From Pseudonocardia oroxyli (GTDB taxonomy: Bacteria > Actinomycetota > Actinomycetes > Mycobacteriales > Pseudonocardiaceae), in NCBI RefSeq assembly GCF_900102195.1, contig NZ_FNBE01000024.1, positions 1-45,270 of the forward strand: a stretch of 45,270 bases of DNA, given 5' to 3'. The notes beneath the pieces are model-generated. The model saw nothing but the letters and a program-made list of their open reading frames with translations, had not been told where the DNA came from and did no database searches. Within the stretch, counting starts at the first letter, position 1; every line of letters begins with the position of its first letter. Shown piece by piece: positions 19,293 through 27,936 of the stretch. The translations under genes and the position numbers were made by a program.

Positions 19293-20195
19293 TCACCGCG
19301 AGGCGGGAGGGCTATAGGGTCCCAGCTCCGCGCTCGCCTTCTGGGCGAAGCCGAGGTCGATGCAGTCGTCGAGGGAGACCCCCGGGTTCGTCAGCCAGCC
19401 ACCCGCCGCGTAGAAGCGGATGTCGCGCTCGATCCCCTCCCGGTTCATCGCTCCGTCCGGGTCGACGCCGTTGACGGTGATCCTGCGCAGGACATCCTCC
19501 GTGGCACCGGTCCGCTGCGCGAGGATCGGCACGACCTGGCTCGCAGCGGGACCGGTGAGTCGCCCGTCGGGGCCGACGGCGTCGCTGTAGGTGCGCGCAG
19601 CACGCAGGTAGGCCACCATGAAGCGCTGTGCGGCGTCCGCGTCCTCGCTGATGAACCGCTCGCCGTAGAGGAGGACGCTCGTCTGCTGGTTCGGGTACAT
19701 GTCGTCCGACTCGGGCAGCCGGACGGCGATGCCCTGGTCGATCGCTGCGGTGCCGTAGGGCTCCGGCGTCACGCTGGCCACCACACTGCCGTTCTGCAAC
19801 GCCGCCGGGTGCTGGGCACCGGTGATGTAAGTGCGGTTGACGTCCGCGATCGTGAGCCCCACCTTCTCCAGCCCCGCGTTGAGGAAGGCCGAGGTCGTCG
19901 AGCTCTCCTGGTAGTCGGCCACGGGCCGACCGCGCAGGTCTGCCATGGAACGGATCTCACCGGAGTCCCAGAGGCGCTTGTCCACCAGGATCGACTCGTA
20001 GCTTCGGCCGGGGATCACCCGACCCTTGTCGGCGACCATCCGAACCCCGACCCCGCGATCGATCGCGTTGTAAAAGGCGGCGGTCGCCCCGGAGGCGCCG
20101 ACCTGGAGGTCGCCGGTGCCGAGCGGCGCGATCATGTCGCTGGAGGCCTTACCGTCCAGCGCCATTGCCGGCACGACATCGCCAGTCCCTCTCAT
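19293..20195 (-). pseudogene. Second binding protein, truncated (no signal peptide)
   Basis: About 285 residues are closely related to the intact lipoprotein downstream: shared blocks include SDMIAPLGTGDLQVGASGAT, STTSAFLNAGL and NRTYITGAQH. The first 70 or so residues, with signal peptide and lipobox, are missing. The remaining frame is intact and could start at the ATG at 20195, which overlaps the stop of an acyl-CoA dehydrogenase fragment (ATGA). Without a secretion signal it cannot serve an importer, so it is treated as a broken gene, though it could still be translated. Confidence 0.75.
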
Positions 20196-20479
20196 GTCGC
20201 CTGGTCGCGACGTGTCCCGCCGCGATGGTGGGTGGCGATCGCCCTGGCGATCCCCATCCTCTGCATCTCCGAGCTTCCTTCGTAGATCTCCAACACCCGC
20301 TGGTCCCGGTACAGACGTTCGACCGGATGGGGCTTCGCGTAGCCTTCGGCGCCCAGCACCCGGACGGCGGCATCGACCGCGCGGTGCGCGACCTCGGTTA
20401 CATAGACTTTCCCCATCGAGGACGCGGTCCGGTCGGGGCCGGAGCCCCGGTCGGACCGGGCGGCCTCCCACGTCATCAT
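20192..20479 (-). pseudogene. Acyl-CoA dehydrogenase C-terminal fragment
   Basis: The reading frame ends with AEGYAKPHPVERLYRDQRVL and EIYEGSSEMQRMGIARAI, the conserved tail of medium-chain-type acyl-CoA dehydrogenases including the catalytic glutamate. About 300 N-terminal residues are missing. It is not a piece of the intact enzyme at 16819-17967, whose tail is different (IYGGSSEIM). Confidence 0.75.
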
Positions 20480-20599
20480 CCGAGAACCCGAGCCGGCAGG
20501 CGCAGCGAGCCGGCCAGCCCCGTCCACGCAGTGAGCACCGACCCCGCCCTGTCCACCCCGTCCGAGCACTGGATCACTCGGTACCGGATACGGCCCCCT

Positions 20600-21523
20600 C
20601 CGTCGTGGAGGAAGGCGAGCGTGGCACAGCCGGGAGAACAGCACGTCGACGTCGGTGAACCACTCCAGGCCGCACTCTGGCGGGCCCGCTCCCGCTGCGA
20701 GTTGACGAGATCACGAACGGGCATGGGCTCCGCGCCAGGATGGCTCTGCACCGTCTGGGCCCGCAGCGTGGTGGTGATTCCGCGAAGACATCGTCGAGCG
20801 GGACCGCCGGAGCCGTACGGGAGACGATCGCGCCCGCGTCGGCGAGCCGGTCCGCCGCCCGCCGGACTGCGACGACGACCACGGGAGCCGTCGTCGTGAC
20901 CGGGTGTTCGTCGAGGACGGCGACCCGCAGTCCCCGCGGAACGTCCGAACGGGCGCGAGGCAGCGCGACCGACCACGCCGCCCCGTCCCCACCCGACGGG
21001 CCCGCGAGCACGTCCATCAACAGGCCCAGGTCAGCCGCGATGTGCCCGATCGGCCCGAACGCGTTCATGTCGGGCCCGGGTCGAACGCCGTCAGCCCGGT
21101 CGCGACCGCCACGGCCGAGGCGCCCGAGGAGCCGCCCGAGGTGCGGGTGTGATCCCAGGGGTTGCGGGTCACACCGAAGACGGGGTTGTGGGTCTCGAGA
21201 TCAGCCGACCACATCGAGCAGTTGATCTTCCCGACCAGCACCGCGCCCGCCTCGCGCAGCCGCCGCACCGCGGGCGCGTCCTCGACCGGGACGTGGGTAC
21301 GCAGCTCCGGAGCTCCGGCGGTGCTCGGGATCCCCGCCGTCTCGATCGCGTCCTTCACGGTGAACGGCACACCGTGCAGCGAGCCGACCGGCCTACTGCT
21401 CGCGAGCTCCCCGTCTCGACGGGCGGCCTCGTCCAGTGCTCGGTCGGCAGCCACGGTGACCACGGCGTTCTCGGACGCCCGCGCGATCCGGTCGAGGGTG
21501 ATCCGCACGAGCTCGCGGCTCGA
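20600..21523 (-). pseudogene. Amidase-signature enzyme, frameshifted and deleted
   Basis: The N-terminal part keeps the catalytic lysine region HGVPFTVKDAIETAGIPST and the Ser-cisSer region TSGGSSGASAVAVATGL. The expected continuation (DIGGS motif and following) is missing: the frame ends at 21065 and homology resumes in another frame with FGPIGHIAADLGLLMDVLAG. Further frame changes follow towards 20600. The true N-terminus is also absent. It is clearly inactive. Confidence 0.7.
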
Positions 21524-21527
21524 GACC

Positions 21528-21671
21528 TCGCACGGACGCGACCGGTTCCGCCACCGTCGCCCGACGGCCTGCGCTGCGGAGTGCGACCAGCCCGACCACC
21601 GCGCACAGGCTGATGACCGAGAGGACGATGACGAAGGCGTCCTTGCTTCCCAGGACACCCAGGAGCGCCAC
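21528..21671 (-). pseudogene. MFS transporter C-terminal remnant
   Basis: A short frame reads LGSKDAFVIVLSVISLCAVV and then a basic tail, resembling the last transmembrane helix of a major facilitator transporter. It runs directly into the amidase remnant. It may belong with the MFS debris at 29.0-29.7 kb, but that cannot be shown from the sequence. Confidence 0.4.
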
Positions 21672-21702
21672 CGATCACGGGACCGAGCGGTGGTGGTGGT
21701 GT

Positions 21703-22566
21703 TCAGTCCGAGGTGTAGTGACGCTGTCGGCTGGCGAACGCCTCGCGCGTCCCCGTCCGTGCCCGCTCCTTGAGGAAGTTGAACTCGTCGTCCTCGAAGC
21801 GCAGATTGGTACCGAGCGTGTGCCCGACGTACCCGCGCGCGAACTGGTCGCTGCCGCCGAGGGAGTCCATCGCCATCTGCCACATCGCCCGTCCCGTGAC
21901 CAGCGCGTCCCGCGGATGCTGGGCGATCCGGTGTACCCAGTCCTCGACGGTGCCTTCCAGCTCGGGGAATGGGACGGACCTGTTCACCAGGCCCATGTCC
22001 CGCGCCGTCGGGCCGTCGAAGTCGTCCCCGAGGAGCAGCAGCTCGCGGGCCCTCTTGGGTCCGTACTGCAGGATCTGCGAGTTGAGGTGCCAGGTGTTGC
22101 CCGCGAGGCCGAGCCGCTGCTCGGCGTGGCTGAACCGTGTGTCGTCCGCGGCGACCGCGAGGTCGACCAGCTCGACGAGGTACAGCCCTGCCCCCGTGCA
22201 CACGCCGTGGACCTGGGCGATCACCGGCTTGAGCGCGTACTGGAAGGCCTTGTAGTTCTCGCCCAGCCTGCGGTCTCTGGCGAGTCGCTTGCGCTGGCTG
22301 GGGCGGCGCGGGCGACTCCCGTCCTTCCCCGGTTCGAGACCGTAGGACGAGGCGGCGTCGTTGTAGTCGTGGCCAGAGCAGAAGGACTTCCCGCTGCCCT
22401 TGAGGACGATCACCTTGATCTCGTCGTCGTCCTCCAGGCTGTGCAGGGCCTCCACCAGGATGTCCAGGTCGCCGAACCGCAGTGCGTTGTGCTTCTCCGG
22501 CCGGTTCATGACCAGCCGCCCCACGGCGCCGTCCCGTTCAACCAGGATCGGGTCGAGGTCACCCAT
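21703..22566 (-). CDS. Enoyl-CoA hydratase/isomerase (crotonase family) 1
   Basis: The 287-residue protein starts with MGDLDPILVERDGAVGRLVM and has the crotonase oxyanion segments GKSFCSGHDYND and VHGVCTGAGLYL. A glutamate in TRFSHAEQRLGLAG aligns by eye with one of the two catalytic glutamates of hydratases; the other position appears to hold tyrosine. About 50 residues after SGHDYND form an arginine/proline-rich insertion. The ATG at 22566 shares one base with the ligase stop (TGATG). It is the last gene of the four-gene operon and a candidate hydratase for the aromatic side chain. Confidence 0.88.
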   Translation of the reverse strand: MGDLDPILVERDGAVGRLVMNRPEKHNALRFGDLDILVEALHSLEDDDEIKVIVLKGSGKSFCSGHDYNDAASSYGLEPGKDGSRPRRPSQRKRLARDRRLGENYKAFQYALKPVIAQVHGVCTGAGLYLVELVDLAVAADDTRFSHAEQRLGLAGNTWHLNSQILQYGPKRARELLLLGDDFDGPTARDMGLVNRSVPFPELEGTVEDWVHRIAQHPRDALVTGRAMWQMAMDSLGGSDQFARGYVGHTLGTNLRFEDDEFNFLKERARTGTREAFASRQRHYTSD

Positions 22567-24161
22567 CAGACGTCTCCCTCGGTGTCGGTGGGCCACTGCT
22601 CGCGCACCGCGCGGCGCAGGACCTTCCCAGATGCGTTGGTGGGCAGCGGGCCCACGGTGAACCACCAGCGGCTCGGCACCTCGTGGCGGGCCAAGGTGCG
22701 GGCGGCGTGCTCGGCGAGATCCCGCTCGGTCGCCGACGCACCGGGCTGCAGCACCACGGCCGCCGCCACGACCTCGCCCAGGTCCGGGTCCGGCAGGGGC
22801 ACCACGGCGACCTCGGCGACGTCCGGGTGGGACGCGACGCCCTCCTCGACGTGGACGGCGGCGATGTTCTCCCCGCCGCGGATGATGATGTCCTTGCTCC
22901 GACCGGTCACGTAGAGCCAGCCCTCGTCGTCCAGGCGGCCCAGATCGCCGGTGGAGATCCAGCCGTCCGCATCGGTCAATGGGGTCGGATCCCCCAGATA
23001 ACCGTCGGTCATGGCGGGCGTCCGCGCGCGGATCTCACCGGACCCGTCCGGTCCGGCGCCGTCGATACGCAGCTCGACGACCGGCAGCGCTCTCCCTACT
23101 GCGCCCGGCCGGGCGGAAAGCTCACGACCCGAGCCTGCGGCGAGGATGCCGCCCGCCTCGGTGAGCCCGTAGAGGCTGCCGACTCGCGACCGCACGCCGG
23201 AGAACCGAGACCCGACACGCTCGCGGAGCTGCGGTGAGATCGCGGCACCACCCATGGGCACCGACGACACGCTGCTGGTGTCGTAGCCGTCGAAGCCGGG
23301 ATGGTCGAGGACCCGCGAGACCATCGTGGGGATCGCCCCCCAGACACGGACGCGCTCGGTCTGGATCATCTCCAGCACCTCGGCGGGGTCGAACTTCCCC
23401 CGGAGCAGCGCGATGCGTCCGCCCGAGATCATCGTGGTGATGCTGACCTGGATCCCGGCCAGATGGAACAGCGGGGCGGTGAGCAGCCCAACAGTGCCCG
23501 GGTGGTCCTCGGACAGCTCATCAGGCAGCCGTCCGGTCAGCGTGAGGACGTTCTGGATGTTCGCCACGACCGAGCGGTGCGACATGAGCACGCCCTTGGG
23601 GATGCCTGTGGTTCCGGAGCTGAACATGACCAGCGCAGGTGCGTCCTCGACGGGCCGGGCGAGGACGAGCTCAGCCGGCTCCGGGCGGTCGACCACGGCG
23701 CGCACCTCGCCGAACCCGACGGTGGGAACCGACGGGAGCTCCCGGTCGGTCACCGCCAGCGTCGGCTCGAGCGCCGCCACGATCGCCGCCACCTCGGCGT
23801 CGCTCCACCACGCGTTACCCAGGGCCGCGACCGCGCCGATCGACTGCACAGCCCAGAAGGTGACCAGCCAGTCGATGCTGTTGAAACCCGACAGGAACAC
23901 GGTGTCCCCGGACTTCAGCCCGCGGTCCCGCAGCAAGCCGGCCACTCGGGCCACCGCGTGCTCGTTGTCGGGACCGGTGAACCGGCGCTCACCCTGCACG
24001 AACAGTTCGCGGTCCCCCCACCGGCGCCGTTCCAGGAGCAGCTCGCCCACCGAGCGCGGGCGCTGTCGGTAGACGAGGCAGGAGTGCCCGTGCACCGTGG
24101 CCCGCTCGACCTCGCGCCCCCAGCGCCGCTCCGCGACCCCCGTCGCCTCCGTCGCCGTCAC
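22566..24161 (-). CDS. AMP-forming acyl-CoA ligase
   Basis: The 531-residue ANL-superfamily enzyme has the phosphate-binding loop MFSSGTTGIPKGV (179-191), the hinge region YVTGRSKDIIIRGGENI, and the C-terminal catalytic lysine in TNASGKVLRR (about Lys513). It would activate a carboxylic acid with ATP to the acyl-CoA plus AMP. The GTG start overlaps the preceding crotonase stop (GTGA). In this setting it may activate benzoate, a phenylalkanoate or a cinnamate-like acid; the sequence does not decide which. Confidence 0.9.
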   Translation of the reverse strand: MTATEATGVAERRWGREVERATVHGHSCLVYRQRPRSVGELLLERRRWGDRELFVQGERRFTGPDNEHAVARVAGLLRDRGLKSGDTVFLSGFNSIDWLVTFWAVQSIGAVAALGNAWWSDAEVAAIVAALEPTLAVTDRELPSVPTVGFGEVRAVVDRPEPAELVLARPVEDAPALVMFSSGTTGIPKGVLMSHRSVVANIQNVLTLTGRLPDELSEDHPGTVGLLTAPLFHLAGIQVSITTMISGGRIALLRGKFDPAEVLEMIQTERVRVWGAIPTMVSRVLDHPGFDGYDTSSVSSVPMGGAAISPQLRERVGSRFSGVRSRVGSLYGLTEAGGILAAGSGRELSARPGAVGRALPVVELRIDGAGPDGSGEIRARTPAMTDGYLGDPTPLTDADGWISTGDLGRLDDEGWLYVTGRSKDIIIRGGENIAAVHVEEGVASHPDVAEVAVVPLPDPDLGEVVAAAVVLQPGASATERDLAEHAARTLARHEVPSRWWFTVGPLPTNASGKVLRRAVREQWPTDTEGDV

Positions 24162-24994
24162 GCCTGCTCCCGACCGGGGCGGAAGCTCGGCTCGCGCCGC
24201 CCGAGGAACGCCGCCACGCCCTCCTTGTAGTCCGGTTCACGCATCATCGTCCCGATCAGCCGCTTGCTCTCCTCGACCGCGGCCCGCGCGTCGGGGCTCA
24301 GCGCGTCGGCCCAGATCTGCCGCTTGGCCGAGGTGACCGAGGCGGGCGAGACCGCGGCGAGACGGTGGGCATAGGTGCGCACCGCGGCGTCGAACTCCTC
24401 CGCCGGGAACACGCCGTTCAGGAAGCCCATCCGGTCGAACTCCTCGGCGCGCACCACGCGGCCGGTGAACAGGACGTCAGTGGTGTGCGTCATGCCGATC
24501 AGCCTCGGCAGGATCCACGACAGCCCGTACTCGGCGGGGAGGCCGAGCTTCGGCGCCGCCGTGGTGAACTTCGCCCCGGCGACCGCGAAGCGCAGGTCGC
24601 AGAACGCAGCGAGGGCCACGGCGATGCCCGCACACGCACCGTTGACCGCGGCGATCATGGGCTTACGCAGGCCCAGCTGCCACGCGAGGTCCGAGTCGAA
24701 CTCCGGGCGGACCCCGTAGCCGGGGTTCGCGGGCTCGGCGGACAGCCCCGGGTCGTAGTGTTCCCTGCCGACGTAGCCACTCAGGGCCTTGGGGTCGGCC
24801 CCGATGCAGAACGTGGTTCCGGTGCCGGTGAGCACGATCACGCGGACCATCGGGTCGTTCTCCAGCTGCGCGCAGATCCAGCGGAACTCGTCGTGCATCC
24901 GGCCGGTCCATGAGTTGCGTCGCTCGGGCCGGTGCAACCACACCGTCGCCACCCCGGCGTCGTCGACCTCGTAGCGGGTCACCTTCAGTTCCAT
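24158..24994 (-). CDS. Enoyl-CoA hydratase/isomerase (crotonase family) 2
   Basis: The 278-residue protein has crotonase segments TGTTFCIGADPKALSG and VNGACAGIAVALAAFCDLRF, then APKLGLPAEYGLSWILPRLI. Positions normally occupied by the two hydratase glutamates appear to hold valine and alanine by eye alignment, so the reaction may differ from simple hydration. The ATG at 24994 lies 1 bp after the stop of the NMO-like gene. It could act on a branched or aryl-substituted enoyl-CoA, comparable to BbsH, but that is inference. Confidence 0.87.
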   Translation of the reverse strand: MELKVTRYEVDDAGVATVWLHRPERRNSWTGRMHDEFRWICAQLENDPMVRVIVLTGTGTTFCIGADPKALSGYVGREHYDPGLSAEPANPGYGVRPEFDSDLAWQLGLRKPMIAAVNGACAGIAVALAAFCDLRFAVAGAKFTTAAPKLGLPAEYGLSWILPRLIGMTHTTDVLFTGRVVRAEEFDRMGFLNGVFPAEEFDAAVRTYAHRLAAVSPASVTSAKRQIWADALSPDARAAVEESKRLIGTMMREPDYKEGVAAFLGRREPSFRPGREQA

Positions 24995-24995
24995 G

Positions 24996-26030
24996 TCACC
25001 ACTCCCCCGACGACGGCCGAGGCGCACCGAGCGCAGCGGCAGCGTCGTTCACCATCTGCTCGACCAGCTCCGCGGCCGAGACGGTCTCGGTGATCCCGCT
25101 CGCGACCTGCCCCATCAGGACGAGCCCACGCTCGACGTCGCCCTCGATCTGCGCCAGCCGCATGGCCGAGATCTTCTCGGCGGCGTGCGCCGTTCCGGCG
25201 GCCTGCGCGGCGGCGATGTCGTCCGCGCCCTTGTTGTGCAGCACCCGGCACGGACCGAACACCCCGTCGATCACCATGTCCTGGCTCTCCCCCGCGGCGA
25301 GCACAGCCTCCCGGTAGCCGGCGCTCCACTGGGTGTTCTCCGTGGTCACGGCGAACCGGGTACCCAGAGCCACAGCGTCCGCACCCAGGCACAAGGCGGC
25401 CGCGAGACCACGGCCGTCACGGACCCCGCCGGTCAGGACCACCGGAACGTCCACCGCGTCGGCGATGTTGGGCACGAGAACGAAGGTGTGCATCCGACTC
25501 GTCGGCGCGTGACCGCCCATCTCGAATCCCGCGGCGATCACCGCGTCCACTCCGGCGGCAGCGGCCTTGCGCGCGTGGCGCGTGGAGCCGACCTTGTGCT
25601 GGTGCAGCAGACCCTCGTCGTGCAGGCGGGCGGTCAGTCCCTCGGGGAACCCGGCCGAGGTCGTCACCACCCGGAGCTGCCGCTCGATCGCGTTGTCCGC
25701 CCGACGAGCCTGGAGCACGGTGTCCAGATACCGCAGGGCGGAGGCCGCCACACCGCCACGACGCTGCCCGATCGGGATGTTCACCGCGAAGGGTTGCGAG
25801 GTCTGGGCGGCACACTCCTCGACGCTGCGTCGCAGCTCGACAGCGGCCTCGTCGAGGTTTCCGACGGCGCCGGGCACACTCACCGTGCCCAGGCCACCGG
25901 CCTCGGACACCGCCGCCGCGAGTCGCGTGGTCCGGAACGGACCCATGCCCTCCTGGACGACGGGATGTCGGACGCCGATCAGCCGCGTGTAGCGGTTCTC
26001 GAGCGGGCAGGTCACGACCCGTACCGCCAT
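24996..26030 (-). CDS. Nitronate monooxygenase-like FMN protein (NPD family)
   Basis: The 344-residue TIM-barrel flavoprotein shows family motifs: VQEGMGPFRTTRLAAAVSEA near the start, AAGFEMGGHAP with the conserved histidine, and VPVVLTGGVRDGRGLAAALC for FMN phosphate binding. Proteins of this family include nitronate monooxygenases and FabK-like enoyl reductases, and many are found in acyl-CoA catabolic operons without known function. It is the first gene of the operon. No strong ribosome-binding site precedes the ATG at 26030, and the shared operator ends 13 bp upstream of it. Confidence 0.85.
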   Translation of the reverse strand: MAVRVVTCPLENRYTRLIGVRHPVVQEGMGPFRTTRLAAAVSEAGGLGTVSVPGAVGNLDEAAVELRRSVEECAAQTSQPFAVNIPIGQRRGGVAASALRYLDTVLQARRADNAIERQLRVVTTSAGFPEGLTARLHDEGLLHQHKVGSTRHARKAAAAGVDAVIAAGFEMGGHAPTSRMHTFVLVPNIADAVDVPVVLTGGVRDGRGLAAALCLGADAVALGTRFAVTTENTQWSAGYREAVLAAGESQDMVIDGVFGPCRVLHNKGADDIAAAQAAGTAHAAEKISAMRLAQIEGDVERGLVLMGQVASGITETVSAAELVEQMVNDAAAALGAPRPSSGEW

Positions 26031-26042
26031 GTCGACGCATGA

Positions 26043-26061
26043 TGCTTCGTTGCACGAACCA
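26043..26061. promoter_or_regulatory. Operator: second copy of the shared inverted repeat
   Basis: TGCTTCGTTGCACGAACCA matches the 19204-19222 site in 17 of 19 positions. It lies just after the predicted start of the minus-strand NMO operon and 85 bp before the divergent MarR gene, so it could control both. A half-site TGCTTCGT also occurs at 26119-26126, directly before the MarR gene. Confidence 0.75.
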
Positions 26062-26068
26062 CATGTGG

Positions 26069-26097
26069 ACTGTCACCGATCAGTCGACCTCTGTCAA
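26069..26097 (-). promoter_or_regulatory. Predicted promoter of the NMO/hydratase/ligase operon
   Basis: A consensus TTGACA (26097..26092) on the minus strand is followed after 17 bp by GACAGT (26074..26069). Transcription would start near 26062, at the edge of the operator. Confidence 0.55.
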
Positions 26098-26145
26098 GGT
26101 GCCCGGAGCCCGTCTGACTGCTTCGTCCCCCTATACGCTCTCACC

Positions 26146-26712
26146 ATGAGCGCGGACCCCGACCCCGACCTCGATCGCGAGCTGATCAGCCTCGTCGTCG
26201 AGCGGAACCCCGCGACGCTCACCACCGAGCAGGTCGCCGCCGCAAGCCGCATTCCGCTGACCATGATCGGAAGCCGACTGCGGGAGACGACGGGGCCTGC
26301 AGCCCTGACCGCACCTCAAAGCCTCGTCCTCAGCCAGCTGACGGCGGTCGAGTCGCTGCCAATCACGGACCTGGCCAACGCCGATGGACGAGCGGTGTCG
26401 ACGATGACGGAGATCGTCGGCCGCCTCAGCAGAGCGGGCTTGGTGCGCAAGCACAACGGCACCGAGGATCGTCGACAAGTACTGGTGAGCATCACGGAGG
26501 AGGGCAGGCGAGCCCTCGCGGAGAGTCGCATCCTTCGCAATGAGTGGCTGACCCGCAGGATCACCGAACTCGGCGAGCACGAGCGGGTGGCGCTCGCAGC
26601 TGCGCTGCCTGCGTTGTGGCGAATCGCCGGCGCAGACCCCGAGATCTGGCCCCGCGTGCCACCCCGCTCGGACCGCGTGAGGCGCACCCGCCGCTCAACG
26701 CAGGCGGACTAA
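26146..26712 (+). CDS. MarR-family transcriptional regulator
   Basis: The 188-residue protein has a winged helix of the MarR type: PAALTAPQSLVLSQLTAV, then ITDLANADGRAVSTMTEIV as recognition region and RKHNGTEDRRQVLVSITEEG as the wing with its typical DRR motif. The ATG at 26146 is used; an upstream in-frame start would place 39 unrelated residues before the domain. It lies between two operons carrying the same inverted repeat and is the only regulator inside the aromatic cluster. MarR proteins often repress such genes until a CoA ester or aromatic acid binds, so it is the likely regulator of the whole set. Confidence 0.9.
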   Translation: MSADPDPDLDRELISLVVERNPATLTTEQVAAASRIPLTMIGSRLRETTGPAALTAPQSLVLSQLTAVESLPITDLANADGRAVSTMTEIVGRLSRAGLVRKHNGTEDRRQVLVSITEEGRRALAESRILRNEWLTRRITELGEHERVALAAALPALWRIAGADPEIWPRVPPRSDRVRRTRRSTQAD

Positions 26713-26724
26713 CCCATCCCGCCC

Positions 26725-26754
26725 TTGACAGGGTAGACACCGGCCTCGCACTAT
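26725..26754 (+). promoter_or_regulatory. Predicted promoter of the CoA-transferase pair, leaderless
   Basis: TTGACA (26725-26730), an 18-bp spacer and CACTAT (26749-26754) put the transcription start at about 26761. This is the first base of the CaiB-like ATG, so the mRNA is probably leaderless. That agrees with the lack of any ribosome-binding sequence there. Confidence 0.55.
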
Positions 26755-26760
26755 CGAAAA

Positions 26761-27936
26761 ATGTTTGGGGCACCGAAACACTTTCCTGGGGGCGGCGCCG
26801 TAGCCGACCTCGACTGGCTTGCGGGCCTTCGTGTGATCGAGGTGACGACCGGAGTGGCGGCTCCCCTGACCGGTCGGATACTCGCCGAGCTGGGCGCTGA
26901 CGTGATCAAGGTCGAGTCTCGCGCGAAGCTCGACGTCAACCGGGTCCGCGTGCCAAATGCCGCGACCGCCGGCATCGCCGACGAGGAGACCCTGCGGCTG
27001 GAGGGATTCGGCCTGCTGCACGAGGCCAGCGCGAGCAAGCGCAGCATCCGGCTGGACCTCAAGAACCCCCGGGGCAAGGACCTCTTCCTGCGGCTCCTCG
27101 ACACCGCGGACGCCTTCGTCCAGAACTTCGCGCCCGGCTGGCTCGAGCGGCTCGGGCTGTCGGTCGGCGGCCTGCTCGACCGCAACCCGCGCCTGATCGT
27201 GGTGTCCGCGACCGGCTACGGCCAGGAGGGGCCGCTGAGCAGCCAGCGCGCCTACGCACCGATCATGAGCTCGCTCGCCGGGATCGAAGGGCTGATCGGC
27301 TACGAGGACGGGGATGTCGTCGGCGCCTCGGCGACCGCCTTGGCCGATCTGAACTGCTCCTTCTACGGCGCGTACCTGGCCCTCGCCGCCCTCCACGGGA
27401 GGACCGAGACCGGGGGCGGACGTCACCTCGACCTTTCCCAGACCGAGGCCTGCGCCGCACTCGTCGGGGAAGCCATGATCGAGTATGCCCGCGCGGGCAA
27501 GTCCCCGGGACCGGTCGGCAACGCCACTCCGCGGGGTGACCGTGAGGTGGTCCCCAGCGCGGACGGCGGCTGGGTCGTGATCGAGGGCCTCGCCAAGGAC
27601 TCCGACGAGTACCGCGATCTGCTCGCTGCGGGTCGGCCGCGCGAGGACCTCGTCTCCTCTCTCCGGGCGCGCGGGATCCGCGCCACGCCGGTCCTGAGCC
27701 CCGACGAGGTCGTCGCCGACGAAGGCTTCCGGGAGCGCGGCATGTTCCAGCAGGTCGAGCATCCGGTACTGGGCCCGCTCACCACCTCCAGCATCCCCTG
27801 GCATCTGGACGGGGCGGTCCCCCGCGTCCGCAGCTCCTCCCCGTTGTTCGGCCACGACACCGCAGCGGTGATGGCCGAGCTCGGCCTCAGTCCGGCGGAG
27901 ATCGCGACGCTCGAGACCGACAAGGTGCTCTACTGA
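26761..27936 (+). CDS. Class III (CaiB/FRC) CoA-transferase, catalytic-type subunit
   Basis: The 391-residue protein has the family start LAGLRVIEVTTGVAAPLTGRI and the central VSATGYGQEGPLSSQRAYAP. The catalytic aspartate is present as Asp196 in TALADLNCSFYG, aligned with Asp169 of CaiB. The ATG at 26761 appears to coincide with the transcription start, and later in-frame starts would cut the family domain. Class III enzymes move CoA from succinyl-CoA or another donor to an acid; benzylsuccinate CoA-transferase is a pair of two such subunits (BbsE, BbsF). The next gene encodes the second subunit with a 1-bp TGATG overlap. Confidence 0.9.
   Translation: MFGAPKHFPGGGAVADLDWLAGLRVIEVTTGVAAPLTGRILAELGADVIKVESRAKLDVNRVRVPNAATAGIADEETLRLEGFGLLHEASASKRSIRLDLKNPRGKDLFLRLLDTADAFVQNFAPGWLERLGLSVGGLLDRNPRLIVVSATGYGQEGPLSSQRAYAPIMSSLAGIEGLIGYEDGDVVGASATALADLNCSFYGAYLALAALHGRTETGGGRHLDLSQTEACAALVGEAMIEYARAGKSPGPVGNATPRGDREVVPSADGGWVVIEGLAKDSDEYRDLLAAGRPREDLVSSLRARGIRATPVLSPDEVVADEGFRERGMFQQVEHPVLGPLTTSSIPWHLDGAVPRVRSSSPLFGHDTAAVMAELGLSPAEIATLETDKVLY
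26762..26780. promoter_or_regulatory. Operator-like repeat at the start of the CoA-transferase pair
   Basis: TGTTTGGGGCACCGAAACA matches the 19204-19222 site in 13 of 19 positions, with the outer TGnTT and CGAAACA parts kept. It lies inside the first codons of the gene, about 37 bp from the first base of the -35 box, nearly the same distance as in the other two operons. The weaker middle makes it a less certain site. Confidence 0.5.
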
